Source: an uncultured Ruminococcus sp. | GTDB lineage: Bacteria; Bacillota; Clostridia; Oscillospirales; Ruminococcaceae | NCBI GenBank assembly: GCA_937894495.1 | Contig: CALCRR010000359.1 | Location: forward strand, 1 to 20,914 | DNA: 20,914 nucleotides | Reading direction: 5' to 3' | Shown here: piece by piece, positions 7,634 to 14,211 of the stretch | Position numbering within the stretch: position 1 is the stretch's first letter | Layout of the letters: every line of letters starts with the position of its first letter | Notes under the pieces: generated by a model | Database searches by the model: none | Told to the model about the DNA's origin: nothing | The model's input: only the letters and a program-made list of their open reading frames with translations | Position numbers and translations under genes: made by a program

Positions 7634-9049
7634 TTAAAGATAATTGCCGTACTCAGCATTCTCCTTGTTGATGCTCTCGATCTCGTCGTTGATATCGCTT
7701 ACTATCTTGCCGGCTTTATCCTTCTCGTCGATAAGAACCAGCAGCTTAGCCTGCATATCCTCGATCTCCTTCTTCATAGTCTCGACCTTGGTGTTGCAGT
7801 CAAACGCATTGTTCTCAGCATCGGTCTTTTTAGACTTGAGCTCCTCTATCTTCTGGTTGTTAAGTGCGATCTGCTCCTGAGCAAACTGCTTCATTTTCTC
7901 CATAGGTGTCATACCTGAATCTTCCTCCTTTGAATTGTCGGTCGAAGCCGCAAAATTATTATAACCTATATCGGGAATGTCGTCCGTTACAGGTGTTGGT
8001 GCCTTAGTGAGCTTTTCTTCCAGCACGTCAAGACCGATAGGCTCGATCGACGGCATCTCAGGGGTCTCGTCAACAAGGCTGACTCTCTCCTCAGCCTTTT
8101 CAGACTCAGCTGCAGCAGCTGCTGTCAGCTCTTCAAGCAGGCTTACCTTGTGCTCCTCAGCAGGCTTTGTCTCAGCCAGAAGGTCAATAGTAGCCTTTTC
8201 TTCCTCCTGCTTGGTAAGATCAATGTCAGATGTATCAGCCTCGACCTTTGTAAGATCAATATTGGAAGTATCTGCCTCTACCTTTGTGAGGTCGATGTTA
8301 GATGTATCCTTCTCCTCGGTGAGCAGTGAAACAGGCTCAACAGCAGCAGGCTCGGCAGGCTTTGGCTCTTCCTTCTTCTCGGCTGTGTCATCGCTGCTTG
8401 CAAGACCGTATGATGCCGAAACAGGCTTGGGGTCGGTCCTCTTTGAATATACAGGGGGCTGATATTTAGACTTGGAAGCCTTCTTCACAGGCTTCTCAGG
8501 CTCAAGCCCTGTTGAGAACTCTTCCTTCTTGGAGAATGCCGAAACGCTCTCCTCCTCGGCAGCATTGTCCTTTACCTCTGGCTCCTTGCTGGCTTCAAGT
8601 CTTCTGAAGTGTTCATCCATATTGTCATAAACAGCCTGTATCTCAGCCTTTTCTTTATTGAAAAACTCAGCAGTGTCAGCAACAGATCTGCCCTTTTTGA
8701 GCATCTGTGCGATACCCTGAACGGTCCTGTCAACAAAGCCGTTCTCGTCCATATCGACATTTATGCTGACCTTCTCGGGCTCAGCATGATTATCCTTATC
8801 GTTCTTACCTCTGTTGAAAATGCCGGGCACGCTGAACTTGCTCTTCTGACCCTTCTCCTTCTCCTCTAGAGCGGCGTGGTCTATCTTAGGCTGAACATAA
8901 GTCTCATACTCAGGGAAATACTTCTCTACTATACCGATTATGTTACCCTTAGGTATCTCCATCGTTCTGTGTATTTCATCAAACGAATATCCTTCCTTGT
9001 ACAAGCGCACGATCTTTTCGTTTGTGCTTTCTTCCTTTTTTCTAGCCAA
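7634..9049 (-). CDS. Unrecognised protein: HTH-like N-terminus, acidic repeat linker, coiled-coil C-terminus
   Basis: I do not recognise this 471-residue protein as a named family. Residues 13-41 (IVRLYKEGYSFDEIHRTMEI onward) look like a resolvase/sigma-type helix-turn-helix. A second similar helical segment lies at about 110-141 (GIAQMLKKGRSVADTAEFF). Residues ~150-375 are low-complexity, acidic and Pro/Ala/Ser-rich, with three 12-residue repeats of the type DTSNIDLTKVEA at about 246-281. Residues ~380-465 are a heptad-like, charged coiled coil with a single Cys. No signal peptide or membrane segment is seen. The start is TTG at 9049 with GGAAGGA ending nine bases upstream; a TTG six codons earlier overlaps that site. 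A perfect promoter and a palindrome precede it. The architecture suggests a DNA-associated or scaffold protein that oligomerises, but no function is assigned. Confidence 0.85.
   Translation of the reverse strand: MARKKEESTNEKIVRLYKEGYSFDEIHRTMEIPKGNIIGIVEKYFPEYETYVQPKIDHAALEEKEKGQKSKFSVPGIFNRGKNDKDNHAEPEKVSINVDMDENGFVDRTVQGIAQMLKKGRSVADTAEFFNKEKAEIQAVYDNMDEHFRRLEASKEPEVKDNAAEEESVSAFSKKEEFSTGLEPEKPVKKASKSKYQPPVYSKRTDPKPVSASYGLASSDDTAEKKEEPKPAEPAAVEPVSLLTEEKDTSNIDLTKVEADTSNIDLTKVEADTSDIDLTKQEEEKATIDLLAETKPAEEHKVSLLEELTAAAAAESEKAEERVSLVDETPEMPSIEPIGLDVLEEKLTKAPTPVTDDIPDIGYNNFAASTDNSKEEDSGMTPMEKMKQFAQEQIALNNQKIEELKSKKTDAENNAFDCNTKVETMKKEIEDMQAKLLVLIDEKDKAGKIVSDINDEIESINKENAEYGNYL
8209..8312 (-). 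repeat. Three tandem 36-bp coding repeats
   Basis: Within the acidic linker of the 7634-9049 gene three 36-bp units encode DTSNIDLTKVEA, DTSNIDLTKVEA and DTSDIDLTKQEE, followed by a decayed ATIDLLAE copy. Codons differ between units (for example GTATCAGCC versus GTATCTGCC on the forward strand), so the repeat is maintained at protein level or is not very recent. Confidence 0.8.
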
Positions 9050-9090
9050 TGATATCAATCCTTCCAATTAGAGTAATTACAGTGAATACA

Positions 9091-9102
9091 GCCGATATCG
9101 GC
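9091..9102. promoter_or_regulatory. 12-bp perfect palindrome, candidate operator
   Basis: GCCGATATCGGC is a perfect inverted repeat located about +17 to +28 relative to the predicted start of the 9126-9154 promoter and 42 bp before the start codon. The position suits a repressor site or a small leader hairpin. The product of the same gene has HTH-like segments, so autoregulation is possible but not shown. Confidence 0.4.
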
Positions 9103-9125
9103 ACATATTCTATAGTCTGTTATAT

Positions 9126-9154
9126 ATTATACAATATTTATTTCAAAATGTCAA
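9126..9154 (-). promoter_or_regulatory. Consensus SigA promoter for the HTH/coiled-coil gene
   Basis: On the minus strand TTGACA (9149-9154), 17 bp, and TATAAT (9126-9131): both hexamers and the spacer are exact consensus. The predicted start is near 9119, about 70 nt before the TTG start codon. The flanking DNA is very AT-rich. Confidence 0.85.
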
Positions 9155-9216
9155 TATAAATAGTCGAATTACCCAAGAAATTTTTATGATTTTTTAAATT
9201 TTCTTACCTACAGCTG

Positions 9217-9849
9217 TTAATTCTGCCCATATAAGGCGCTTTTAGCGTTTTTGATAAAAGCCTTTATCTTCTCCTCGCTCTTGCCGATGCCCGAGTCGTT
9301 TTCGACTCCCGAAGAAACATCAACACAGTCGGGTCTTACGGCTCTTACAGCCTTTGAAACGTTTTCGGGGTCAAGTCCCCCTGCCAGGATAAACAGCCTG
9401 CCGTCTCTGGGCAGCTTCTCCAGCAGCTTCCAGTCGAACACCTTGCCGCTGCCGTACTCTGCCGCATCAAAAACATAGCCAGCCACCTTGTCAAGAGTGC
9501 TGAACCTGTCAAAATCATCAAGGTCGCTGACGTTGAAAGCCTTGATGACAGGCAGCTCTGCCGCAGCATAGGCGGCATAATCAAGGCTGCCGTGTACCTG
9601 CAGATAATCATAGCCCATGCGGTTTATAATGCCCACCTGTTCGGCGGTGGGAGCTACAGTGACAGCGCATTTTTTGATCTTTTTATCAAGGGCTGCCAGT
9701 ATCAGCTCAGCCTTTTCGGGCTCAACATTTCTTTTGCTTTTAGGGAAAAACAGCACCGTGCCAGCCATATCCGCACCGTATCGGTTGAGAAAGCCTGCCT
9801 CCTCGGCAGAGGTCAGACCGCATATCTTCACAAGAGTTTCTGCTGCCAT
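9217..9849 (-). CDS. trpF: Phosphoribosylanthranilate isomerase
   Basis: This enzyme converts N-(5-phosphoribosyl)anthranilate to the ribulose form CdRP in tryptophan synthesis. The 210-residue single-domain TIM barrel shows the family motifs: VKICGLT with the catalytic Cys at C10, LQVHG in the middle, LAGGLDPENV for phosphate binding, and DVSSGVE with the catalytic Asp at D177. Length is normal. The start is ATG at 9849 with AAAGGA eight bases upstream. It is not flanked here by other trp genes; both neighbours are unrelated and the upstream gene is divergent, so it is an isolated trpF in this window. Its transcript would run toward the minus-strand gene that begins 168 bp further on. I see no clear -10/-35 pair directly upstream and no obvious terminator. 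Confidence 0.95.
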   Translation of the reverse strand: MAAETLVKICGLTSAEEAGFLNRYGADMAGTVLFFPKSKRNVEPEKAELILAALDKKIKKCAVTVAPTAEQVGIINRMGYDYLQVHGSLDYAAYAAAELPVIKAFNVSDLDDFDRFSTLDKVAGYVFDAAEYGSGKVFDWKLLEKLPRDGRLFILAGGLDPENVSKAVRAVRPDCVDVSSGVENDSGIGKSEEKIKAFIKNAKSALYGQN

Positions 9850-10204
9850 ATAAAAGATCCTTTCGGGTAGTTACAACACTGTTTATCAAGGGGCGAATTT
9901 AGTCGTTTTCGTTAATTGCCGCCGCTGAGTTTACGCTCAGCCTGTCAACATAACCATTTTACCACTTTTACGCACTTTATTTGTTAACATTAAGTTAACT
10001 CTTGAAGATTAATATAACATATTAAAAACCGTTTTCGTGAACGAATTATTAAGCTGCTCTTTCGCTTTCAAATACATTTTGCCGAAAAGTGTTTAATGGC
10101 TCAAACACCTTAAATCAAGTCTTTTCGGCTTTGTTGAATAAGCACAATCGGTCTGGTTAATTTTCGTTTAAAGTGACGTATTTTTAGAAGTTTTAACTTA
10201 ACCC
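9850..10204. other. AT-rich intergenic region between divergent trpF and GGDEF/EAL genes
   Basis: This gap of about 355 bases has no credible gene. It holds a small inverted repeat GCTGAG/CTCAGC (9924-9941), two GTTAAC palindromes (9982-9997 area), and a larger hairpin at 10081-10129 in which GCCGAAAAG pairs perfectly with CTTTTCGGC and an inner TGTTT pairs with AAACA. A TTGACA on the minus strand (9943-9948) has no fitting -10, so the trpF promoter is not pinned down. A small RNA from 10081-10129 is possible but unsupported by a clear promoter or U-tract. Confidence 0.5.
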
Positions 10205-10232
10205 TTGATTTTTCTGTAAAATGTTATATAAT
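10205..10232 (+). promoter_or_regulatory. SigA-type promoter for the GGDEF/EAL gene
   Basis: TTGATT (10205-10210), 16 bp, TATAAT (10227-10232). The predicted start is near 10239, giving a long leader of about 165 nt before the start codon at 10404. Confidence 0.65.
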
Positions 10233-10290
10233 ATAACTATAGAATTATGAAACAGTGCATCGCGTGGACACAGTGCCATGCAGTGCTGTA

Positions 10291-10368
10291 GGGATATTTT
10301 GTGGTAATTGTGCAGCACCGATAAAGGGTGCGGGGTGTAATTGCGCCCTCGGTGCGGCACGATATCCC
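10291..10368 (+). ncRNA. Strongly folded 5' leader of the GGDEF/EAL gene, candidate cis-regulatory RNA
   Basis: The leader can form one long, asymmetric stem: GGGATAT (10291-10297) with ATATCCC (10362-10368). A 12-nt one-sided internal loop follows, then GTGC with GCAC (10310-10313 with 10357-10360), an A/G mismatch, GCACCGA with TCGGTGC (10315-10321 with 10349-10355), a TAAA bulge, GGGTGC with GCGCCC (10326-10331 with 10343-10348, one G-U), and an 11-nt apical loop. That is about 24 base pairs in 78 nt, with conserved-looking unpaired loops. CGTCA (10368-10372) could also pair with TGACG (10396-10400), next to the ribosome binding site. It does not show the c-di-GMP-I (GEMM) consensus. No terminator separates it from the gene, so control would be at translation. 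Confidence 0.5.
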
Positions 10369-10403
10369 GTCAGGTCGGTTATTTCATTTCTGAGGTGACG
10401 TTG

Positions 10404-12107
10404 ATGAGCGAAAGGTTTGAGCTTATAAAACAGGCGTATGAGAAGATCACGTCTGCGGCTAAGTTTGATAAAAAAGAGTTCTGCAGGGCAGTCAAGCCCG
10501 TTGCAGAAGCCTACGGTGCTGCTCTTATCACCGCCGAGATGCCTGTGAGAAGACCTGAGCTCCCCGGCAGAAAAAATGAGGTGACCACGCTGGTCATCTA
10601 CGGTGATGAGAATTATAAGAGCTTTGACAATATCGGCACACAGCAGGTAAGGTATGAGGGCGAAAATGTTGGCGGCGGCAAAACGCTGGTAACATGGGTC
10701 TGCTCTGAGGACAGAGTGTGGAGCGACAGCGAGATAAGCGATATCAATTTTATATGCAGAGCCACCTGTACCGTTTCTGAGAAAATAAGGCTTGCCGAAA
10801 TGGCAAATAAATATTTTTATTTCGATACTGCAACTGGTCTGCATAATTTAAACGGTCTGTTCCGCTTTACAGCCTCTCTTATGAGAAGGAAGGTGCAGGA
10901 CGAGTATATCGCAGCCTTTATTAATATAGTGGGCTTTAACTACATAAACAAAAAGGCAGGCTATAAAACAGGTACCAGGCTCATAAAGCAGTACAGCGTC
11001 AAGATGAGGAGCATTCTTGAAAAGGACGAGATCATCGCCAGACTGGGCGGAGATAACTTCGTGCTGGTCTTCAAAAAGCAGAACCGTGAAAAGGTGCTGA
11101 CTGCCTTTGAGGGCATAAGGGTAAAATGCCGTGTCAATTCGGGCGAGCTCAGCTTTGTTCTGGCTGCAAGGGCAGGAGTTTATGAGATAGAGTCATCGGA
11201 GATACCCTTTGATGTGATACTCAATTATATTTCCGCAGCTCTCAATTATGCCAAGAGCTATACCAGGAACGCACTTGTTTATTACTCCAAGGATATCGAA
11301 CGGAAGGTCATGGAGTATAAGGAGTATGTGCAGAGATTTCAGGCGGCTGTTGAGAATGACGAGTTTTTTGTGGTCTACCAGCCGAAGGTTTATACCGAGA
11401 ACGATACCCTCTACGGCGGCGAAGCCCTAGTAAGGTGGAATTTTGACGGCAAGGTCATCTACCCCGGCGAGTTTGTTGAGGTGCTGGAGAAGGAGCACCT
11501 GGTATCAGCACTGGATTTTTACGTGCTGGAGCATACCTGCAGAGACCTGCGCCGCTGGATAGACAAGGGTATAAAGCCTGTCAAGATATCCATAAACTTT
11601 TCAAACGACCACCTGCTCGATGATACTCTGGTGGAGGATATAACAGCCATAGTTGACAGATACGGCATTGATCACAGCCTTATCGAGATAGAGATGACCG
11701 AGACTGCCGACGTCAACGAGATAACCAGACTTTTAGCCTATGTTGACGGTCTGCACAAAAACGGCTTTACAGTGGCTATCGACGATTTCGGCGTAGGCTA
11801 CAGCTCGCTGCAGGTGCTGCAGTCGGTGAACGTTGATGTGCTCAAAATAGATAAATCCTTTGTTGATGATGTTTCTGAGGATAAGACCAAGCGTGAGAAT
11901 ATAATACTCAAGCATATCATCAACATGGCAGGGGAGCTGGGGGTCGAGATAGTTGCCGAGGGAGTGGAAACAGGCGACCAGCGCAGCAACCTGAGAGAAA
12001 TGAACTGCCACCGCATACAGGGCTATGTCTACGACAAACCCCTTGAGTCGGACGAATTTGAAAAGAGAATGTTCGATAAGAATTATGAAAATGTAAGCTG
12101 CAAGTAA
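10404..12107 (+). CDS. GGDEF/EAL protein, probable c-di-GMP phosphodiesterase
   Basis: A 567-residue cytoplasmic signalling protein with three parts. Residues ~1-130 form an N-terminal region that may be a GAF-like sensor (not firmly recognised). A GGDEF-type domain follows (DTATGLHNLNGL near residue 140), whose signature is RLGGDNF at 213-219. Then comes an EAL domain with GGEALVRW (EAL at 340-342), SINFS, EMTET, DDFGVGYSSL, LKIDKSFV, EGVET and QGY. In the GGDEF motif the Glu is replaced by Asn, so cyclase activity is probably lost and the domain may be regulatory. All usual metal and catalytic positions of EAL are present, so the expected reaction is c-di-GMP to pGpG. The start is ATG at 10404 with GAGGTGA at 10392-10398. 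An in-frame upstream extension would run through the folded leader. The gene appears monocistronic. Confidence 0.92.
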   Translation: MSERFELIKQAYEKITSAAKFDKKEFCRAVKPVAEAYGAALITAEMPVRRPELPGRKNEVTTLVIYGDENYKSFDNIGTQQVRYEGENVGGGKTLVTWVCSEDRVWSDSEISDINFICRATCTVSEKIRLAEMANKYFYFDTATGLHNLNGLFRFTASLMRRKVQDEYIAAFINIVGFNYINKKAGYKTGTRLIKQYSVKMRSILEKDEIIARLGGDNFVLVFKKQNREKVLTAFEGIRVKCRVNSGELSFVLAARAGVYEIESSEIPFDVILNYISAALNYAKSYTRNALVYYSKDIERKVMEYKEYVQRFQAAVENDEFFVVYQPKVYTENDTLYGGEALVRWNFDGKVIYPGEFVEVLEKEHLVSALDFYVLEHTCRDLRRWIDKGIKPVKISINFSNDHLLDDTLVEDITAIVDRYGIDHSLIEIEMTETADVNEITRLLAYVDGLHKNGFTVAIDDFGVGYSSLQVLQSVNVDVLKIDKSFVDDVSEDKTKRENIILKHIINMAGELGVEIVAEGVETGDQRSNLREMNCHRIQGYVYDKPLESDEFEKRMFDKNYENVSCK

Positions 12108-12308
12108 AATTAAGGCACGGTCGTTGCACGAATAAAAAAATGTTAACAAAGCGAAAGAAAAAATTGTTTTCTGGTATGTTTCCCCCGCCGTAGGCGGGGG
12201 AAACATACCCTTGGTCAATCGGTTCTTGTATATAGTTCATCTTTTATATAGACTTTATTCATGGCTTTTTAACTCGTGCAAAAGCCGTGAAAATTAAGGA
12301 TAATTCTG
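12108..12308. other. Intergenic region after the GGDEF/EAL gene
   Basis: No gene is seen. Besides the 17-bp hairpin at 12173-12209, there is a second stem GGCTTTT/AAAAGCC (12263-12269 with 12280-12286). Neither is followed by a clear U-tract on the plus strand, so the terminator of the upstream gene is uncertain. Confidence 0.5.
12173..12209. repeat. Perfect 17-bp GC-core hairpin
   Basis: Positions 12173-12189 and 12193-12209 are perfect reverse complements around the loop GTA; the core is CCCCCGCC-GTA-GGCGGGGG and the outer part GGTATGTTT. It is far more stable than needed for a terminator, is symmetric, and has no U-tract on either side. It may be a dispersed palindromic element or a factor-independent end/processing signal after the GGDEF/EAL gene. 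Confidence 0.6.
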
Positions 12309-12337
12309 TTGACAAACAGAGATATATGTGGTATAAT
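12309..12337 (+). promoter_or_regulatory. Consensus extended -10 promoter for thiT
   Basis: TTGACA (12309-12314), 17 bp, TATAAT (12332-12337), with TGG directly before the -10 giving an extended -10 element. The predicted start is near 12344, about 16 nt before the riboswitch. Confidence 0.88.
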
Positions 12338-12359
12338 TTATTTTGTAATTTAATAAACG

Positions 12360-12458
12360 GATTTGCAGGGGGACTGAAAGCGCTTGCGCCTAGGTTGAGA
12401 AGATTAAAATCTGACCCTTTGAACCTGTCGGTCAATACCGTCGAAGGAAGCCAAATTT
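12360..12458 (+). promoter_or_regulatory. TPP riboswitch (THI element)
   Basis: The sequence carries the THI-box hallmarks: GGGG-ACTGAAAGCGC-like 5' arm, TTGAGA (12394-12399, usually CTGAGA), and the highly conserved GACCCTTTGAACCTG (12413-12427). A P4/P5 arm and a 3' GAAGGAAGCC segment follow, and ATTTG/CAAAT can close P1 (12361-12365 with 12452-12456). It lies between a consensus promoter and an intrinsic terminator upstream of thiT. The known logic is that bound thiamin pyrophosphate favours termination, so transport is expressed when TPP is low. Confidence 0.95.
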
Positions 12459-12475
12459 AAACCATAGCTTTAAGT

Positions 12476-12507
12476 GCGCTTTCCCGACGGGACAGCGCCT
12501 TTTTATT
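12476..12507 (+). terminator. Riboswitch-controlled intrinsic terminator
   Basis: GCGCTTTCCCG and CGGGACAGCGC form an almost perfect stem (12476-12497, one mismatch), followed by CTTTTTATTT. It sits 18 nt after the TPP aptamer and 30 nt before thiT, the expected expression platform. Confidence 0.85.
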
Positions 12508-12537
12508 TGCCTGACATTCCGTGAGGAGGAATTTAAA

Positions 12538-13131
12538 ATGAGTAGTAAAAAATCATCAAAGACCCTTATGCTGGTGGAGGGCGCAGTTATGGTGGCGCTG
12601 GCTTCGGTGCTTAGCTTTATCAGAGTTTATAAGCTGCCCTGGGGCGGTTCCATAACCCTGCTTTCAATGCTGCCTATATGCCTTTACAGCGTAAAATACG
12701 GTGTAGTCAACGGACTCGGCGCAGCTTTTGTGTTCTCACTGGTGCAGTTCATACAGGGTATAACCGACGGTCTTTTCGGCTGGGGACTTTCACCCATGAT
12801 GCTGGTAGCCTGCATACTTTTTGATTACATACTTGCATTTACCGTTATTGGTCTGGCTGGTCTTTTCAGAAAAAAAGGTGTTGCAGGCTGGATAGTCGGA
12901 ACAGTTATCGCGCTTATGCTGAGATTTTTCTTCCACTTCCTCAGCGGCGTTGTTATCTGGGAGTCCGCAGGTAAGCTTTGGAAAGGCTTCGAGACCGACA
13001 ACACATATCTTTACAGCTTCCTTTATAACGGCTCATATATGCTGCCTGAGATAATCTTCACAGCTATCGGCGCAGTTTTGCTGTTAAAGCTGCCTGTTAC
13101 AAAAAGTCTTGTAGCTCCAAGAGACAAATAA
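12538..13131 (+). CDS. thiT: Thiamin transporter, ECF S-component
   Basis: The substrate-binding membrane subunit (197 residues) of an energy-coupling-factor importer for thiamin, of the ThiT/YuaJ family. About six hydrophobic helices are visible after a short Lys/Ser-rich N-terminus. Family-typical segments include GWGLSPMM, RFFFHFLSGVVIWES and YNGSYMLPE, which hold thiamin-contacting aromatic, His, Asn and Glu residues in characterised homologues. It works with the shared EcfA/EcfA'/EcfT module, not present in this window. The start is ATG at 12538 with AGGAGGA seven bases upstream. The TPP riboswitch in its leader independently supports the substrate. Confidence 0.96.
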   Translation: MSSKKSSKTLMLVEGAVMVALASVLSFIRVYKLPWGGSITLLSMLPICLYSVKYGVVNGLGAAFVFSLVQFIQGITDGLFGWGLSPMMLVACILFDYILAFTVIGLAGLFRKKGVAGWIVGTVIALMLRFFFHFLSGVVIWESAGKLWKGFETDNTYLYSFLYNGSYMLPEIIFTAIGAVLLLKLPVTKSLVAPRDK

Positions 13132-13151
13132 CAGTATTTTCAAGCATAATA

Positions 13152-13180
13152 TTGCAAAGTTCCGCCCGATGTGCTATAAT
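13152..13180 (+). promoter_or_regulatory. Promoter embedded in the thiT terminator
   Basis: TTGCAA (13152-13157), 17 bp, TATAAT (13175-13180). The -10 lies inside the loop of the terminator hairpin at 13162-13192. The predicted start near 13187 would give a leader of about 55 nt to the lipid kinase gene. Confidence 0.6.
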
Positions 13181-13198
13181 AACATCAGGCGGTTTTTT
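13162..13198 (+). terminator. Intrinsic terminator of thiT
   Basis: CCGCC-(C)-GATG pairs with CATC-(A)-GGCGG (13162-13171 with 13183-13192), followed by TTTTTT (13193-13198). It ends the riboswitch-thiT transcript 30 nt after the stop codon. Confidence 0.85.
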
Positions 13199-13241
13199 GT
13201 CGAGAGATTTACCGCTTTCGGCTTTTTAAGGAGTAGATGAA

Positions 13242-14165
13242 ATGCTTTTAAATGTAATAGTCAACCCCGCAGGAGCGTCGGGCAGGGCGTGGAAGCTCTG
13301 GAAAAGGCTTGAACCTTTATTTTCAGGCAGCGAGTTCAGGCTGCACACCTCGACCAAGGAGCGTGGTATCGAGGACATCTGCCGTGAGCTGACAAGCACA
13401 GGGGAGGAGACTGCCCTGGTGGTCATAGGCGGCGACGGCACTCTCAACGAAGCTATCAACGGCATAGCCGATCTTGAGCTCACCAGATTTGGTTTTGTGC
13501 CCTGCGGCACAGGCAACGATATGGAGCGTGATATGGCTCTGCCAAAGACCAAGGAGGACATAGTAAGGCGGCTGCTTGACGGCGAGGTAAAGCGCCTGAG
13601 CGACATCGGCGAGCTCACCTATACCGATGAAAACGGCGGTGTACATAAAAGGCTTTTCAACATCAGCAGCGATATCGGCTTCGGTGCAGCCACCTGCGCC
13701 TTTGCCGACCGTTCAAGGCTGAAGCCGCTGCTCAACCGTCTGGGGCTGGGCAAGCTTATTTATCTGGTGGGAGCTGTCAAGGTGTGCCTTACTGCAAAGC
13801 CTGCAAGGGTGAAGATAACTGCCAACGGCAGGACCAGGCTTTACAAGCGCTGCCTGTGCGCCATAGCCATGAACCACTGCTATGAGGGCGGCGGTTTTAA
13901 GTTCTGCCCCCATGCCGATTTTGGCGACGGCAAGCTCGACCTGTGCATAGGCAACGGTCTTGCAGTGCCCGAGTTTTTCCATATGCTGCCCCTTGCCTAT
14001 AAGGGCAGCCACCTCAAACTCAGAGGGGTCTATGAGGAGCGTGCCGACTGCATTGAAATGTCCTCGGATATCCCCCTATGGGTCCACACCGACGGCGAAG
14101 TCCCCGGTAAGACAAAAAAAGTAAAAATGAAAATGATCCCAAAAAAGCTCAGGCTGATAGTATAG
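13242..14165 (+). CDS. Diacylglycerol kinase-family (YegS/DgkB-like) lipid kinase
   Basis: A 307-residue soluble lipid kinase of the DAGK catalytic family, which transfers phosphate from ATP to diacylglycerol or a related lipid at the inner membrane face. The N-terminal strand VNPAGASG is followed by the nucleotide-binding GGDGTLNE motif (63-70) and PCGTGNDMERD (GTGND at 89-93). The C-terminal beta domain follows, including MNHCYEGGGFKFCPHADFGDGKLDL. In Gram-positives such enzymes recycle diacylglycerol released during lipoteichoic acid synthesis, but the exact substrate is not readable. The start is ATG at 13242 with AAGGAG at 13228-13233. It ends in TAG. The next gene begins 46 bp later with no terminator between, so the two are probably co-transcribed from the promoter nested in the thiT terminator. 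Confidence 0.9.
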   Translation: MLLNVIVNPAGASGRAWKLWKRLEPLFSGSEFRLHTSTKERGIEDICRELTSTGEETALVVIGGDGTLNEAINGIADLELTRFGFVPCGTGNDMERDMALPKTKEDIVRRLLDGEVKRLSDIGELTYTDENGGVHKRLFNISSDIGFGAATCAFADRSRLKPLLNRLGLGKLIYLVGAVKVCLTAKPARVKITANGRTRLYKRCLCAIAMNHCYEGGGFKFCPHADFGDGKLDLCIGNGLAVPEFFHMLPLAYKGSHLKLRGVYEERADCIEMSSDIPLWVHTDGEVPGKTKKVKMKMIPKKLRLIV

Positions 14166-14211
14166 GTTTGTGAGCTGTCTATACATTACCCCGAGTGAAA
14201 GGAGAATACTG

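Noticed and set aside
8209..8312. 36-bp tandem repeats as a CRISPR-like array
   Set aside because: They are contiguous, in frame with a coding sequence and have no spacers.
9217..9849. trpF as part of a trp operon or T-box regulated unit
   Set aside because: No other trp genes are in the window and no T-box motif is visible upstream.
10239..10403. Leader of the GGDEF/EAL gene as a known c-di-GMP (GEMM) riboswitch
   Set aside because: The conserved GEMM segments are not present in the leader; the fold is different.
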